From: Onthophagus taurus
Taxonomy: Eukaryota > Arthropoda > Insecta > Coleoptera > Scarabaeidae
Reading direction: 5' to 3'
Length of the DNA stretch: 64,000 nucleotides
NCBI RefSeq assembly: GCF_036711975.1
Contig: NC_091970.1
Span: forward strand, 7,199,501-7,263,500
Part shown: positions 50,001-61,180 of the stretch, piece after piece
Position numbering within the stretch: position 1 is the first letter of the stretch
How the letters are laid out: each line of letters starts with the position of its first letter
Program-made: the position numbers and the translations under genes
Notes under the pieces: model-generated
Databases searched by the model: none
What the model was told of the DNA's origin: nothing
The model's input: the letters and a program-made list of their open reading frames with translations, nothing else

Positions 50001-51162
50001 AAATGGGTTTCAAATTTTGCTCGTAACTTCTTGAAATTTAAAGATATCGAAATTGACTTTTTAACAAATATGAGATAAATGTATAGTTTTTATAATTTAA
50101 GCGCATTTTTCAAAATTAATTTAATAATTAATGTGAAAATTATTTTTTGATCGCCATCTATTATCATAAAAACGTAGTATATTCCAAATGACGTTTCAAA
50201 TAGCTGTCAAAATTTGAAATTGTCAAAATAATTAAATAAAAATAATTACCTTTTGCATATTTGATACTGTGTAATAAAGAATGCCATCGATGTAAAACTT
50301 GAGCTAAATGATCCAAACCACCATGATGAAAATGAAGAATTTTATATTGAGATTCACGTGAGGCAACAACTAACTGTCCACAAGTACAATTCGAATCGCT
50401 AAAGAATAATCTTAACGATCTCATTTGGCTTAAATCGACGCTAAATCGTCTACATTTATGCGGTTGTTTACTTGGTAAAATCGGTGAGCAATTAGCGCTG
50501 TCGGGAAATGTTAAATTGTGCTTTTGAGCTAAAAATTCCGGCGTTGACATCCAATTAATCGAGCTATCATTCGAAGTAACCGATTCGGAACGCGAAAACG
50601 GCGATGATTTAACACTATCGGGAGTTGTGGTTATTTCAATATCCGGGTTGCTTATCTCAACGTTTATGTTGATAAATTCCAATTTATCGTTTTCATCCAA
50701 ACAAATCGATTCTAAATTGTTGTCCTGTTTATCGTCGTAATTCAAAAACGGATTTGTACACTTCAATTCGATACTTTGCGGTCGCTCTAAATTGAAAGAA
50801 ATTATTGAGGAGGAATCGTTCGAGGTGATACTTTCAAAACTGTTTTGTTTTTCGTAACAAATCTTTGCTGGAGAGTTTTGCAAAGCGTTTGGGCATTTAC
50901 GTAAAGTTGTGTTTGGTATCCAAGTTAAATACAATGTAGGTCTTTTAGCTTCGTTATATTGATCAATAAATGTCTTCGTCGTTATGGTGAGATAACCAGG
51001 ATGATGTAAAATATCGGTATCTTGCCTTATCATAGCCGGGGGATGAACGCAAACGTTGTTTTTGCAAAATAAAACTTCGTTATCTTCGTATTCTAAGAGT
51101 TTTTCAGTTTCATACCCTAAAATGAGGGTTGAAGCCCGTTTGATGATGTCAGAAAGAGGCAT
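47065..51162 (-). CDS. TBC1 domain family member 16 (Rab GAP), 680 aa
   Basis: A Rab GTPase-activating protein. Minus-strand exons: 51162-50250, 48358-48069, 48016-47562, 47506-47325 and 47267-47065; phases agree throughout. The N-terminal part has NNVCVHPP and HHPGYL, then a low-complexity Ser-rich stretch. A conserved block follows (RSLRLFFSD, GQLVVASRESQYKILHFHHGGLD) that is diagnostic for TBC1D16. The TBC domain in exons 2-5 has the arginine finger (EKDVVRTDR, Arg near 435) and the glutamine finger (GLGYTQGMSD, Gln near 472), so GAP activity should be intact. In vertebrates it acts on Rab4/Rab5-type endosomal traffic. Intron 1 (50249-48359) holds a 371-bp tandem repeat. Confidence 0.95.
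48678..50225. repeat. 371-bp tandem repeat in TBC1D16 intron 1 (family 6)
   Basis: Starts marked by gccatctattatcataaaa lie at 48678, 49049, 49420, 49790 and a partial fifth at 50153, giving steps of 371, 371, 370 and 363 bp. The first three copies are nearly identical and the fourth is more diverged. On the plus strand each copy carries gaggcggtaagtaactc (a donor-like site) and later gatattttag (acceptor-like). This is antisense to TBC1D16. Confidence 0.93.
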
Positions 51163-51620
51163 TTTTCTTGTAACTACACTCTAAAAGTAGTTGATTGATT
51201 AATCACTAATTTTTAATAATTTTTGTCACTATGATTATTTTGATAAACATGTTATGCGGGGAATAAGTTTAATTTTTTGGTGGAAGTAAGGAGCAGCTGC
51301 TACTAACTTTTATTGATCGTGTTACACTACTGACCTCTATACGCTTTAAGGGACGCTAAAATAATGATTTTTTATTCAACGCGGTATAATTTAATCCTAT
51401 TTATCTCGCCCCTATTTACTTTTGATAGGTGATGATTAAAGAGAATTGAGATCAATCAACCTATTTGAACTTATTAGGAGAATTAAAAAATATTAGGCGA
51501 TAAAATAGATTACTGTAATAATTTAACTCAATATCTTATCAAATAAATTAAAATACCCATTTGTCTAACTTGGCTAATTAATTATTTGACCTCGATTTTA
51601 CAACAATCTTATCATTCAAA

Positions 51621-51628
51621 ATTATAAA
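51621..51628 (+). promoter_or_regulatory. TATA box, S28 carboxypeptidase gene
   Basis: TATAAATA lies 100 bp before the ATG at 51721. Transcription would begin near 51652 and leave a leader of about 70 nt. The 560-bp gap to the TBC1D16 start (minus strand, 51162) is otherwise featureless and may serve both divergent genes. Confidence 0.6.
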
Positions 51629-51720
51629 TAGTAATCTTATCCTAAATTAAAAAAACCAAAGGAATAAATAACACCTTGCATTCTGTTGAAATCATTTGAG
51701 GATTACGAATTATAATCAAA

Positions 51721-54700
51721 ATGTACTTAAATTTGTTTTTGGTGATTTTTGTGTTAACCCAAGTAAAAAGTGATTTGATTTTAAAAAAACACGGCCCACC
51801 GGATGTTGATGCACCCAAATTAAGAGTGGATCCTCCTACTTGGGGAACCATTCAACAAAGAGTCGATCATTTCAATCCTAAGGATGCAAGAAAATGGGAA
51901 ATGGTAAGTAATTTTAGATTTGAGAAGAAAAATAATTTTTTTTAATCTGTTTTAGAGATATCTAGAAAGTGGACAATTTTTTGAAGAAAATGGCCCTATG
52001 TTTATTTATTTAGGCGGGGAGTGGAGTATTAATATGGGGTCTATAATGTCCGGACAAATTGTTGATATGGCACTAGAGCATCGTGGTTATTTATTTTATA
52101 CGGAACATCGATATTATGGACAAAGTTTTCCTACAGAGTAATTATTTAACAAAGTATTAATTTTTATGCAATCGATACTAAAATTTTCTATCCTCACAAT
52201 TCCTCTTTTTTCATCGTTGGGTCATTCCCCGAAGATTGAAGATATCAAAATGATCTATAGTTTATGAGATAAATTGATTTCATATCAACTGCTGATAAAG
52301 TCCAATATAGATAATGATTATTTATTCAAATACTGAAATGGATCTTTTTGGATTAAGCTACTCTATGGAGTTGAAATTGTCTCCTGAACCACTTGGCACT
52401 CAACAAGGAGAATTAAGGAGTGTTTCTCTTGTGATAAAAATGGTTCTTTGATGCTTAATACTTGATGATCTTATCTTGATGAGCAAACGATAATACTTGT
52501 TGAGAATGTGAGAGAGCAATTGCCACATGGATCTATTGTTTGTGCTAAATTATGCTTATATTAAATGCCAACGATAGCAATGTGTTGATATTTGGAGTAA
52601 TGGAAAGATATTGAATCTGCATTAAATGGATAGTAGTTCTATTTGAACCTTACACAAATACATAAAACACACTACAGTTGTTTTTTTACAACTGTCAAAA
52701 CACACCAAGAATGTCTTGTTACCTTAGAGACTTTGGTAATGGCATTACTATCTGAGAACACGCAAAGTCCTTTTATAAGGCTAATGTTCATAATTATTTA
52801 CTAACAGAAATATTTTGCACGATCATAGGCACGATTAGTTACGTTAACGAATAAACCCGGAGTGATGGCAATGCTCCAATCAACCCACACATTACATTAT
52901 CTGTCAAGAGTGTAATCTAATCTTCCACGTACACACCATCAGAAAGTTTCATCCACATCCAACACCTCACTCAATTACCGATAGGTGGTTCTATTCATAT
53001 TAGATATCTACAAGATCCGTATCAATTTAGAGGCCTATATATGAGGCCTGATTGATACACCACTTGTCTCTGCTATAAAAAGCCCTCTAATATCGAGAAA
53101 TAGCCGATATTCAAATGTTTTTTAAATGCACTATCACTACAACATTTAACATCACTACTTAAAATCGTACTCCCCATGACACTGATTCTTACGAATCAAT
53201 TGTTTTTGTGCGTTTTGGCACTCTTGCTTTCCTTCAGTCATAACATTACAGTTTTTACTTCGCCTTTTGCAACATTCTTTTGACTGTTGCTTCATTTTCC
53301 CGAGTTCTTCCAATAATCTTATTCATCTCTCTCTTTGATATTACTCTTGATAACTTTCTCGAGAAACCATCTTGACGCAACACCAGATTTTCGGCTTTGA
53401 ATACCCCTGAAGATGTTATTTATATGTAATATTATAGTAAATCAATTCCACTATTATTTCTTATCAAGTTGTTGATTCACGATTATTTCTGATAGTTTAA
53501 TGTTAGTTAAGATTTGCTACTCTTTGAAAAAGTGTTAGAAACATCAAAAAACTTTTTAATATAAATACCCTACTAAATACAACTTGAATTTCTTCAAATT
53601 TTAGGTTGAGCAGAATTTCTGATTAATTTATTTTTTTATGCATCGTATTTCTCATCATCTCCACTAGCAAATGTGGAAAGAAAATTATTTTTGCCATCTT
53701 TAACTTTCATGAAAAATTGATTTTTCAACAGAAGATTTCATCAGAATCGAACTCTTAATCCTCTACGTATTGATCTGGAGTTGATTTCATCACCTAATAA
53801 ATGAGATGACTAATAATAACAATCCATTCCTCATTCCAACTCCCTTATTTAATTAAGGCAAAATGTTTTTCCTGGACGATTAAGATAGTTTAATACACTG
53901 TTGGACATAATTCACGAGCACACCATATATAATCTGAACGCGTGAAGATAAATCCATGATATTTGCGGAGCACAAAGGTTTACTGTAGACGAGTTTATTC
54001 ATCGAGTTTCGAGTTGTTCCGTCGCGGCATTGTTGACTGAGCCGCTCTTCCAAGTGGAACATTTCGTCGCTATGGAGACCAAAGTGGATGGAAAATGCCG
54101 GTCGTTTTTAGTGTGGTGTGAACCACATTGTTATCGTACTCTGTGCGCAATGGATGGGCGATCGCGTTACTTAAGCGAGTTTGAGCGAGGAATGTTAGAG
54201 CGTATGCACATTGAGGGTGTATCGTTCCGTGAAATTGCGCGTCGTCTCGACCGGTCGTTATCGGCAGTGCAACGGGCATGGCGAGAATGGTCTGAGGTAG
54301 GACATAGGTACCTTCAGCCGCGGCCGGGATTGCCCTGCGTGATCCCAGCACACGAGGATCGCGCTCTTGTGCTCAGCGCTTTAGCGTCGTGTGAGTCCTC
54401 CTCAAGGCAACTTGGAGCTGTTTGGCCACCGGCAGGGGAAGGCGCACTCACTACGCGAACTGTACGGCGGCGTTTGGTAGATAGTGGACTGGGCGTGCGT
54501 CGTGCGAAACAGCGGATTCCAGTAATATCCGAGCACCGCAGCATACGTCACGAGTGGGTCAACGCTAGGCATTAGTGGGTTGCCGAGTAGAGGGACATTT
54601 TGTTTGAGCAGTGCGTGCAAGAATGCCCTATCCACCGACAACCGAGCATTATGGTTTGGGGTGCTATTACACATGGTGGATGTACACGTCTGCTGCGTGT

Positions 54701-56400
54701 ATAGCAGACCATGACGGGTCAACGATACGTAGATGAGGTGCTACGGTCCGTTGTGCTTCCCTACGTTCGGCGGCTCCCAGGTCTGCTATACATGCACGAC
54801 AACGTACGACAGCACATCGGGCGTGTTGTACAGACCTTTGTGGAAGAGCACCGTATACGAATGCTTCCATGGCTAGCTCGGTTTCCGCATCTGAATCCGA
54901 TCAAACATGTTTGGGAAATGACTGGTCGGAGACTTCTACGTTATCCGGCTTCCTCGGCTAACGTTGAGGAGCTATGGAGGCGAGTTGAGGTGGCATGGTT
55001 GGCCATCCCTCTTGCTACAATACAGCGACTTATAGACTCCATGCCACGTCGTGTAGCGATGGTACGCGGAGCTCACGGGGGATACTCTCGCTATTGATGT
55101 TTCTCCTCCCAGCAGAGTTGTGCCGCTCTTCATGTAAGAGTAAGTACACTACTCTAGTACTACTTCCATACCAAATTTTATTGCGCTAGACACACGCGTT
55201 CAGATTATACAGGGTGTGCTCGTGAATTATTTCCAACAGTGTAATTAAGATTTTAGTATCGATTTAAAACAAAATTTGAATTAATTTAAATTATTTTTAA
55301 AGAGATCTATCTCCCGAAAACCTGCAATATCTCAACGTCGACCAAGCATTAGCTGATGTAGTCTACTTCATCAACTACAAAAAAGAAACAATTCCTGGCT
55401 TAAAATCTAGCAAAGTCGTTGTAGTTGGAGGTTCATACTCAGCATCCATGGCTACATGGTTACGTCTTAAATATCCCCACGCCATCGACATCGCATACGC
55501 TTCAAGCGGCCCATTAAGAGCCGTCGCAGATTTCCACGAATACTATGAAGTCATTAACGATAATATTAAATTAGTTAACTCGGAGTGTTTACAAACGATT
55601 AATGATGGTACTAATTTAATGGAAAAAGAAATGGAAACTGAGGATGGTTTAAAAAGTTTAAGCGAACGATTAGGGATGTGCAACACTTTGAAAAATGAGG
55701 AACCCCACCGCTCGTTTTTCTTCAATATGATTATCGCTGAAACTTTTGCGGGGTTGGTTCAATACGCTGGACAATATTCCATTCAAAATGATTGCGATAA
55801 ATTGATGGGATTTGATGGGGATGCTTTAAATAAATTAATTGGGTACATTAAGGATAATTATAAGGATGTTTCTTGTATTGGGGATTACGACGAATTTATT
55901 GAAACTTATTCCTCCCATGAAACATCAAACGATATTTGTAAGAAACTTTAATTTTGTTGTTTTAGATGATTCAGATTATTTTTTTAGATCGCCAATGGAT
56001 TTATCAAACTTGCACTGAATATGGGTATTTCCAAACGACCACATCTCAATATCAACCTTTCGGGGATACTTTCCCTTTAAACTTTTTCGTTGATATGTGC
56101 CCAACTTTATTTGGGGAAAGGTTTAACGAGACTGTTTTAAATACTGCCGTAAGAAGAACAAATTTGTTTTATGGCTCAATTGAACCTGAGATTACCAAGT
56201 TAATTTCGGTGCATGGTTCCGTTGATCCTTGGCACCCACTCGGAATTTTGAGCGATTTGAGTCCTTTAGCTCCCGCTATTTTTATTGAGGGTAGTTCTCA
56301 TTGCGCCGATTTAAAATCGGTGTCTGAGTATGATATTCCAGCTTTGAGGGAGGCTAAAATAAGGATTAAGGGGATTATTGCTGAATGGTTAAAAGAATAA
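51721..56400 (+). CDS. S28 serine carboxypeptidase (PRCP/thymus-specific serine protease type), 470 aa
   Basis: A secreted or lysosomal peptidase of family S28. Exons: 51721-51903, 51956-52137, 55303-55937 and 55988-56400, in phase throughout. The signal peptide is MYLNLFLVIFVLTQVKSD. Family landmarks follow: QQRVDHFNP, GPMFIYLGGEW and EHRYYGQSFP. The catalytic triad is complete: Ser near 166 (VGGSYSA), Asp near 413 (HGSVDPWHPLG) and His near 438 (GSSHCADL). RQWIYQTCTEYGYFQT is also typical. Length matches the family. At the last junction an upstream AG (near 55965) would cause an early stop, so the AG at 55986-55987 is chosen. Intron 2 (52138-55302) was enlarged by a transposon. Whether the substrate is proline-type or broader cannot be told from sequence. 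Confidence 0.95.
52138..53895. other. S28 gene intron 2, part before the transposon
   Basis: Single-copy AT-rich DNA with no ORF or repeat that I can support. It contains an imperfect hairpin at 53019-53058, with gtatcaat and aggcct arms around atatatg. Confidence 0.5.
53896..55241 (+). mobile_element. Tc1/mariner-type element, 1346 bp, with complete ends
   Basis: The terminal inverted repeats run about 49 bp. The left end starts cactgttggacataattcac at 53896. The right end, reverse-complemented, starts cactgttggaaataattcac (to 55241). Both ends are flanked by TA (53894-53895 and 55242-55243), the Tc1/mariner target duplication. The interior is much richer in G+C than the host intron. It sits in intron 2 of the S28 peptidase, in the same orientation. 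Confidence 0.95.
54030..55097 (+). pseudogene. Tc1-like transposase, inactivated
   Basis: One frame holds the N-terminal helix-turn-helix (SEFERGMLERMHIEG, SFREIARRLDRSLSAVQ) and the C-terminal DDE part (LYMHDNVRQHIG, then FPHLNPIKHVWE). Three in-frame TAG stops (at 54573, near 54591 and near 54693) interrupt it; at least some look like TGG to TAG changes. The segment that should hold the first catalytic Asp is missing just before VQEC. The expected Glu of NPIE is Lys. It cannot be a working transposase. Confidence 0.9.
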
Positions 56401-56452
56401 AAAGTTAAATTTTGAATGAATCATCATAAATTAATTGATGAATTGAGTTGTT

Positions 56453-56458
56453 AATAAA
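56453..56458 (+). terminator. Poly(A) signal, S28 carboxypeptidase gene
   Basis: AATAAA about 55 bp after the stop codon at 56398-56400. Confidence 0.6.
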
Positions 56459-56654
56459 TTATACAAAATGACTTTGCTTATTTATTTATAATAATTTTAA
56501 TCGTTAATTTTTAACGCAAAAATGTTATTTATTTCTAAACTGCTTTATTATTTAAAACGTACCATGACCTTCATTAAATAAGTCGTTTTTACTTAATTAA
56601 TGGCAGTACTAGTTCTTAAAATAAAGTATTAGCTCAAAGTGATGACGAAGAAAT

Positions 56655-57600
56655 AGTATATACAGGTGGTCCATTTAACGTGATGTATGCATGATGACAG
56701 TTGATCCTTGCATGTCTAAACTCACTATATACAAGGTGAGTTTTTTCCATGTTTAGTATATGAAAACTAGCGGAGATAGAGAGACGATTAAATAGGGAAA
56801 GAATTGCAGTTTCATGAACTCAATTTAATGAGCTTTTTGTTTTTTGGATAAAATGCATGGCTAACTAGATATCTCGAAAAAACAGTTTTTTTGTTATATC
56901 GTTAGATACCGTTATTATTGATTTTAGGAAAAATTTGTAGAGTATTCCATGTTTAATTAATTTAAAATGCAATACAAGCTGCAGAACAATATTTTGATCG
57001 TCGCCAGCCTTCTCTACCTACTTTTAAGAGGGTCTATGATAATTTGGGCAAGTATGGTTCTTTCTGTAAACAAAGTAAGGATACAAGACAGAAGTAAATG
57101 TATTAGCACGAATCCATCAAGATGCATCGATTTCAATGCAAGTTGCATTTGAAGCAGGCACGTCACAACGTACTGTAGTAGTATAGTAATGAGAGTTCTG
57201 GCGCAGGATTATGGATTATGTGACGTCACGCTCCAATGTTATAAGATAGGGAAAGTGACCAACTTAAATCTGGAGGGCAAAAAAGTAACTAGATATAGGT
57301 TGACTTTTAGTGACCAACCTAAATCTGGGGGAGTGAAAAAAGTAACTAGATTTAGGTTGGTATTAAGTAACGTAAGAGAACTAAAAACATAGATTTCATT
57401 AAAATGGCAGTTTCACAAACACTACCCTCAGATGACTACAATAAGCGTGTAGAATATTGTACGTGGTTTATTAACATGTGTGAAGTTGATCATAGCTTGC
57501 ATTAAAGTTTTGTGGACAGATTTGTGAACAGAACATTTATGGATGCAGGAAAATCCGCACCAAAGTACATTCTAGTACTAGGTTTAGTGTTAGTTCTAGT
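56655..57600 (+). mobile_element. Decayed DUF4817/DDE-type transposon relic
   Basis: A left end of the form tatacaggtggtccatttaa at about 56655 is followed near 56960-57180 by broken frames. These read YFDRRQPSLPTFKRVYDNLG, then LARIHQDASIS and FEAGTSQRTV, resembling the helix-turn-helix found with IS630/Tc1-like transposases. Near 57425-57520 comes DYNKRVEYCTWFINMCEVD, like the start of the matching DDE domain, cut by a stop. Between them, a ~70-bp segment with gtaactagatataggttg is repeated. I find no matching right terminus. Confidence 0.65.
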
Positions 57601-57634
57601 TTTAGCTCAACCCAACCCTTGAACTAGAATCATT

Positions 57635-57672
57635 CGGGTTTAGCCGAACGTCTTTTAAGACGGCTAAACCCG
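57635..57672. other. Long imperfect palindrome
   Basis: The arms cgggtttagccg and cggctaaacccg are exact reverse complements. The inner tctt/aaga also pair, with one 4-nt bulge (aacg) on the left side. It sits directly before the 142-bp tandem repeat. Confidence 0.6.
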
Positions 57673-57675
57673 AGT

Positions 57676-58235
57676 TTGCAAATTTAGAGCTAAGGAAGTG
57701 ACTTGTACAAGCGCGTAATTTTTGTTGTTACTGCCAAATTCGAATTGTGTGTACTCATCGTGTTCCTTAGGTCATTTTGAACATCTTAGGAACAAAAAAA
57801 TTTTTTTATATTTAAATTTGCAAATTTAGAGCTAAGGAAATGACTTTTACAAGCTCGTAATTGTTTTTGTTACTGCCAAATTCGAATTGTGTGTACTCAT
57901 CGTGTTCCTTAGGTCATTTTGAACATCTTAGGAACAAAAAAATTTTTTTATATTTAAATTTGCAAATTTAGAGCTAAGGAAATGACTTTTACAAGCTCGT
58001 AATTGTTTTTGTTACTGCCAAATTCGAATTGTGTGTACTCATCGTGTTCCTTAGGTCATTTTGAACATCTTAGGAACAAAAAAATTTTTTTATATTTAAA
58101 TTTGCAAATTTAGAGCTAAGGAAATTACTTTTACAAGCGCGTAATTTTTGTTGTTACTGCCAAATTTGAATTGTGTGTACTCATCGTGTTCCTTAGGTCA
58201 TTTTGAACATCTTAAGAACAAAAAAAAAATAATAT
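57676..58235. repeat. 142-bp tandem repeat, four copies (family 7)
   Basis: aatttagagctaagga recurs at 57681, 57823, 57965 and 58107, exactly 142 bp apart. The unit includes actgccaaattcgaattgtg and cgtgttccttaggtcatttt. Copies differ by only a few bases, so the expansion is recent. Confidence 0.95.
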
Positions 58236-58671
58236 AAAGCTAAAATAACTTTGGGCATGCGTCTGAAGAAGCACGAACCCCGAAACTTTTTAGTTTTCTC
58301 TTTTATATAAATTTTGAACTTCAATATCAATGCTTATGGTGTCTTCCCCAGCCCATTGGTAGGACATTAGATAGTTTTGAGCATATTGCTTAACCTTATT
58401 AATGATAGTTTTAGAGTTAGAGTTGTGCTTATCGCAATTTTTTCTTAATCGATTTTGGATGGAAATTAACTTATAAAAAAAGTCACCTTTTTAATTTTTG
58501 CATATCAATTTTGTTTTTGAATTATAATCTTTTTAAATTAAACGACATCTGGTTTGGCAAAGTTAACAATTAATCGATTTGTTTATTAAGAGACTTTTTA
58601 ATGGGAAAAGATTTATGTTATTAAAAAGATTAATAATAATTAAAAAATCTTTATTAAAATAAAATTTAATT
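58236..58671. other. Intergenic DNA before ALDH 3' end
   Basis: AT-rich single-copy sequence. A poly(A) signal for the minus-strand dehydrogenase (tttatt on the plus strand) lies near 58649, just past its stop. Nothing else is seen. Confidence 0.5.
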
Positions 58672-60156
58672 CTATTTAAGTAAAATTCCAACAATAGGAA
58701 TAATGAATCCCATTAAAAACACTAAAATATACTTAACAAAATCAAAATTTAAATCAAAATTACTTTTCTCGATCCCCATTTTAAGTTTATCCGTTTTACT
58801 TTTTGAATAAGGGGGGTATCTTATAGACATCACTTTTTCTCCGAACGTTCCTAAATTCTTCACCAAAATGCTTTTCTTATGCACGAAAGTATCGAAGCTT
58901 GATTTTCCGTGGTATCTTCCCATTCCACTGGCTCCAACCCCGCCGAAAGGAAGTCCTGGGGTTGCCATATGCATCAAAGTATCATTAACACAAACTCCTC
59001 CGGAAGAAGTATTTTGGAGGAAATCATCGATGGTTGAGCGATCGTTTGAAAAAATGTATAAAGCTAAAGGCTTTTCGCCTTTCCTAATAAACTCGATTGC
59101 TTCCTTTTGATTATTTACGTTTAAAATAGGGAGAATTGGCCCGAAAATTTCCTCTTGCATGATAGGATCTGATGGGGTGATATTAACGAGGATTGTTGGT
59201 TCGATGAATTTATCTTCGGGGTCGGTTTTTCCCCCGATAGCAACGTTTCCATCTTTTAAGTATTTTGTGATTCTTTTGAAGTGGTTATCGGTGACGATTC
59301 GGCAGAAATCTTCCGATTTTTGGGGGTTATCCCCGTACCATTCCTTCAAAATTTTTTTCGATTTTTCTATAAATTTTTCTTGAGTGTTTTTGGTACACAA
59401 AATATAATCTGGGGCTATACAAGTTTGTCCCGCATTCACACATTTCCCCCAAAGAATTCTTCGCGCCGCCACATCCATATTAACAGTTTCGTCTATGTAA
59501 AGGGGGCTTTTTCCTCCTAATTCTAACGTGACGGGGGTTAAATTTTTCGTGGCCGCGGCATGAACGATTTTGCCAACTTGCGTACTTCCGGTGAAAAAAA
59601 TGTAATCGAATTTTTGTTGTAGAAGTTGCGTTGTTTCGGGGACTCCGCCACACACAACTTGGTAACACTCGTTATCTAAGTATTTGGGTAAAATTTTTTC
59701 GATGAAACGAGCGGTTGCTGGGGCAATTTCGGATGGTTTTATGATGACGCAATTTCCGGCGGCTATAGCCCCGGTTATGGGGATAAATGTTAAATTAATC
59801 GGGTAATTCCAAGCGCTTATCACCAAAACAACACCGTAAGGATCGTTATAAATAATCGCTTCATCCATTAAAGTAGCAACGGTTTTTTTCGGCTTTTCCG
59901 GTTCGGCCCATTTTCTTAAATTCTTTAATTGTTCTTGAATGTCGAGTTTCAACATTAAAATTTCCGTCAACAACGACTCACTTCTTGATTTATTTAGGTC
60001 CTTTTTTAAGACCTCGATCATTTCATCTTGGTTTTCTTCGCACATTTTTAACAGATTTTTAAGTTGACGTTCGCGAAATTCCAACGGGATCGTTCGCCCG
60101 GAATCGAAAGCTTTCCGAGCGATTTCCACGATTTTTTCCGGCGATTTCGAAGCCAT
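58672..60156 (-). CDS. Fatty aldehyde dehydrogenase (ALDH3 family), 494 aa
   Basis: NAD(P)-dependent oxidation of medium and long-chain aldehydes to acids. One uninterrupted exon. It has SAWNYPINL and the cofactor site GSTQVG (near 190-195), the general-base Glu in LELGGKSP (near 212) and the nucleophile Cys in [10 protein letters not shown] (near 246). [10 protein letters not shown] and the hydrophobic C-terminal anchor (near 470-490, [16 protein letters not shown]) mark the membrane-bound ALDH3A2-like branch of ER or peroxisome. Length and all active-site residues are normal. The absence of introns contrasts with every other gene here and could mean descent from a retrocopy, though it has its own TATA box. 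Confidence 0.97.
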   Translation of the reverse strand: MASKSPEKIVEIARKAFDSGRTIPLEFRERQLKNLLKMCEENQDEMIEVLKKDLNKSRSESLLTEILMLKLDIQEQLKNLRKWAEPEKPKKTVATLMDEAIIYNDPYGVVLVISAWNYPINLTFIPITGAIAAGNCVIIKPSEIAPATARFIEKILPKYLDNECYQVVCGGVPETTQLLQQKFDYIFFTGSTQVGKIVHAAATKNLTPVTLELGGKSPLYIDETVNMDVAARRILWGKCVNAGQTCIAPDYILCTKNTQEKFIEKSKKILKEWYGDNPQKSEDFCRIVTDNHFKRITKYLKDGNVAIGGKTDPEDKFIEPTILVNITPSDPIMQEEIFGPILPILNVNNQKEAIEFIRKGEKPLALYIFSNDRSTIDDFLQNTSSGGVCVNDTLMHMATPGLPFGGVGASGMGRYHGKSSFDTFVHKKSILVKNLGTFGEKVMSIRYPPYSKSKTDKLKMGIEKSNFDLNFDFVKYILVFLMGFIIPIVGILLK

Positions 60157-60206
60157 TTTACTACAAAAACGTTAATGTTAATGATGAACTTTTAACTTTT
60201 TAGTGA

Positions 60207-60215
60207 TATTTATAG
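60207..60215 (-). promoter_or_regulatory. TATA box, aldehyde dehydrogenase gene
   Basis: CTATAAATA on the minus strand lies about 50 bp before the ATG at 60156. This places the start of transcription about 20-25 nt before the ATG and predicts a very short leader. Confidence 0.6.
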
Positions 60216-60949
60216 CTATCGCGAAGCATGCGCGAACAAACACTTACTAATGTTAAAAAAAAACTTTATCGCGTGATAACGTTGATATCAAAATTGCTGT
60301 CTCATAATTTATCATTTTAATTTTGAGTGCAATTTTAAATAAATACTGTAAAATCTCGATATAACGCTCCATATAATGGACAAAATATTTTTAAGTTATA
60401 CTATTAATATTATCTGTTTAATGGTTTACAATAATATACAGGTGCATAATAGACACCTGTATATTATTTCTTTATACAGGTGTCTTATAGTTTATATAGT
60501 TTATTTCTTATTTTAATTTTTTTTTTCTTTATTTTAATTATTAAATCTACCAATTCCGAAAACTGCGCGTATATTGAAATACAAGTTTCCGCTCAAATGC
60601 AGCACTTAACACGACTGTCAAATTTAAAAAAATCCAGTTTTTTCTGTCTCCTGTAAAATTTTCCGAAACGAGTTACGTGGTTTTCCTACTAAGCCGACGA
60701 TATGGTGATTTACCGTTAGCAACAAAAATGTTTGGAGTCGGTATAAGTTCCGCCCATCTCTATGACGTCAAGGCTTAAGTTGTCTATTTTAAGTTGATTT
60801 CGAAAAGGCCTTAATTGTAGACATTAAATAAATAAGAACATGGGTCTACTTGAATCTAGTTTCCGCATATTTTAGTATATCATAGATAAAGTATATCAAA
60901 ACCGTCCTAATAATTTAGCAGAGGGAATCCAAAAACCTTAAAATATACA
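60216..60949. other. Intergenic DNA with a palindrome
   Basis: A perfect inverted repeat (arms aataatatacaggtg and cacctgtatattatt, 60430-60468) is followed by a third tatacaggtgtc at about 60473. The rest is AT-rich single-copy DNA without a supported gene. Confidence 0.6.
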
Positions 60950-61092
60950 GGTATTCCATTTAAAAAACACACTCACCATGTCGTAACTCAGACTACCGTC
61001 ATCATATTTATTTTATTTAAAACTTTTTTTAATATAAGTTGAAGTGTAGACTGTAGAACCATTATTCCATACTTTTTGTACATCCTGTATAA
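60950..61092. mobile_element. Small inverted-terminus element (MITE-like)
   Basis: It starts atatacaggtattccattta and ends ttgtacatcctgtat. The outer tatacagg/cctgta pair is inverted at the two ends. No coding sequence is present. The resemblance to the left end at 56655 (tatacaggtggtccatttaa) suggests a deletion derivative of that element type. Confidence 0.45.
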
Positions 61093-61180
61093 AATCTCTT
61101 GTTGCAGTTTCCTTCTTTTCGTTTGTAATTCATCATCGCGTTCATTACTAACAAAACTGTCGCTGTTATCACTTTCGATT

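Noticed and set aside
54070-54870. Minus-strand ORFs in the Tc1 element
   Set aside because: They are antisense shadows of the transposase frame in GC-rich DNA.
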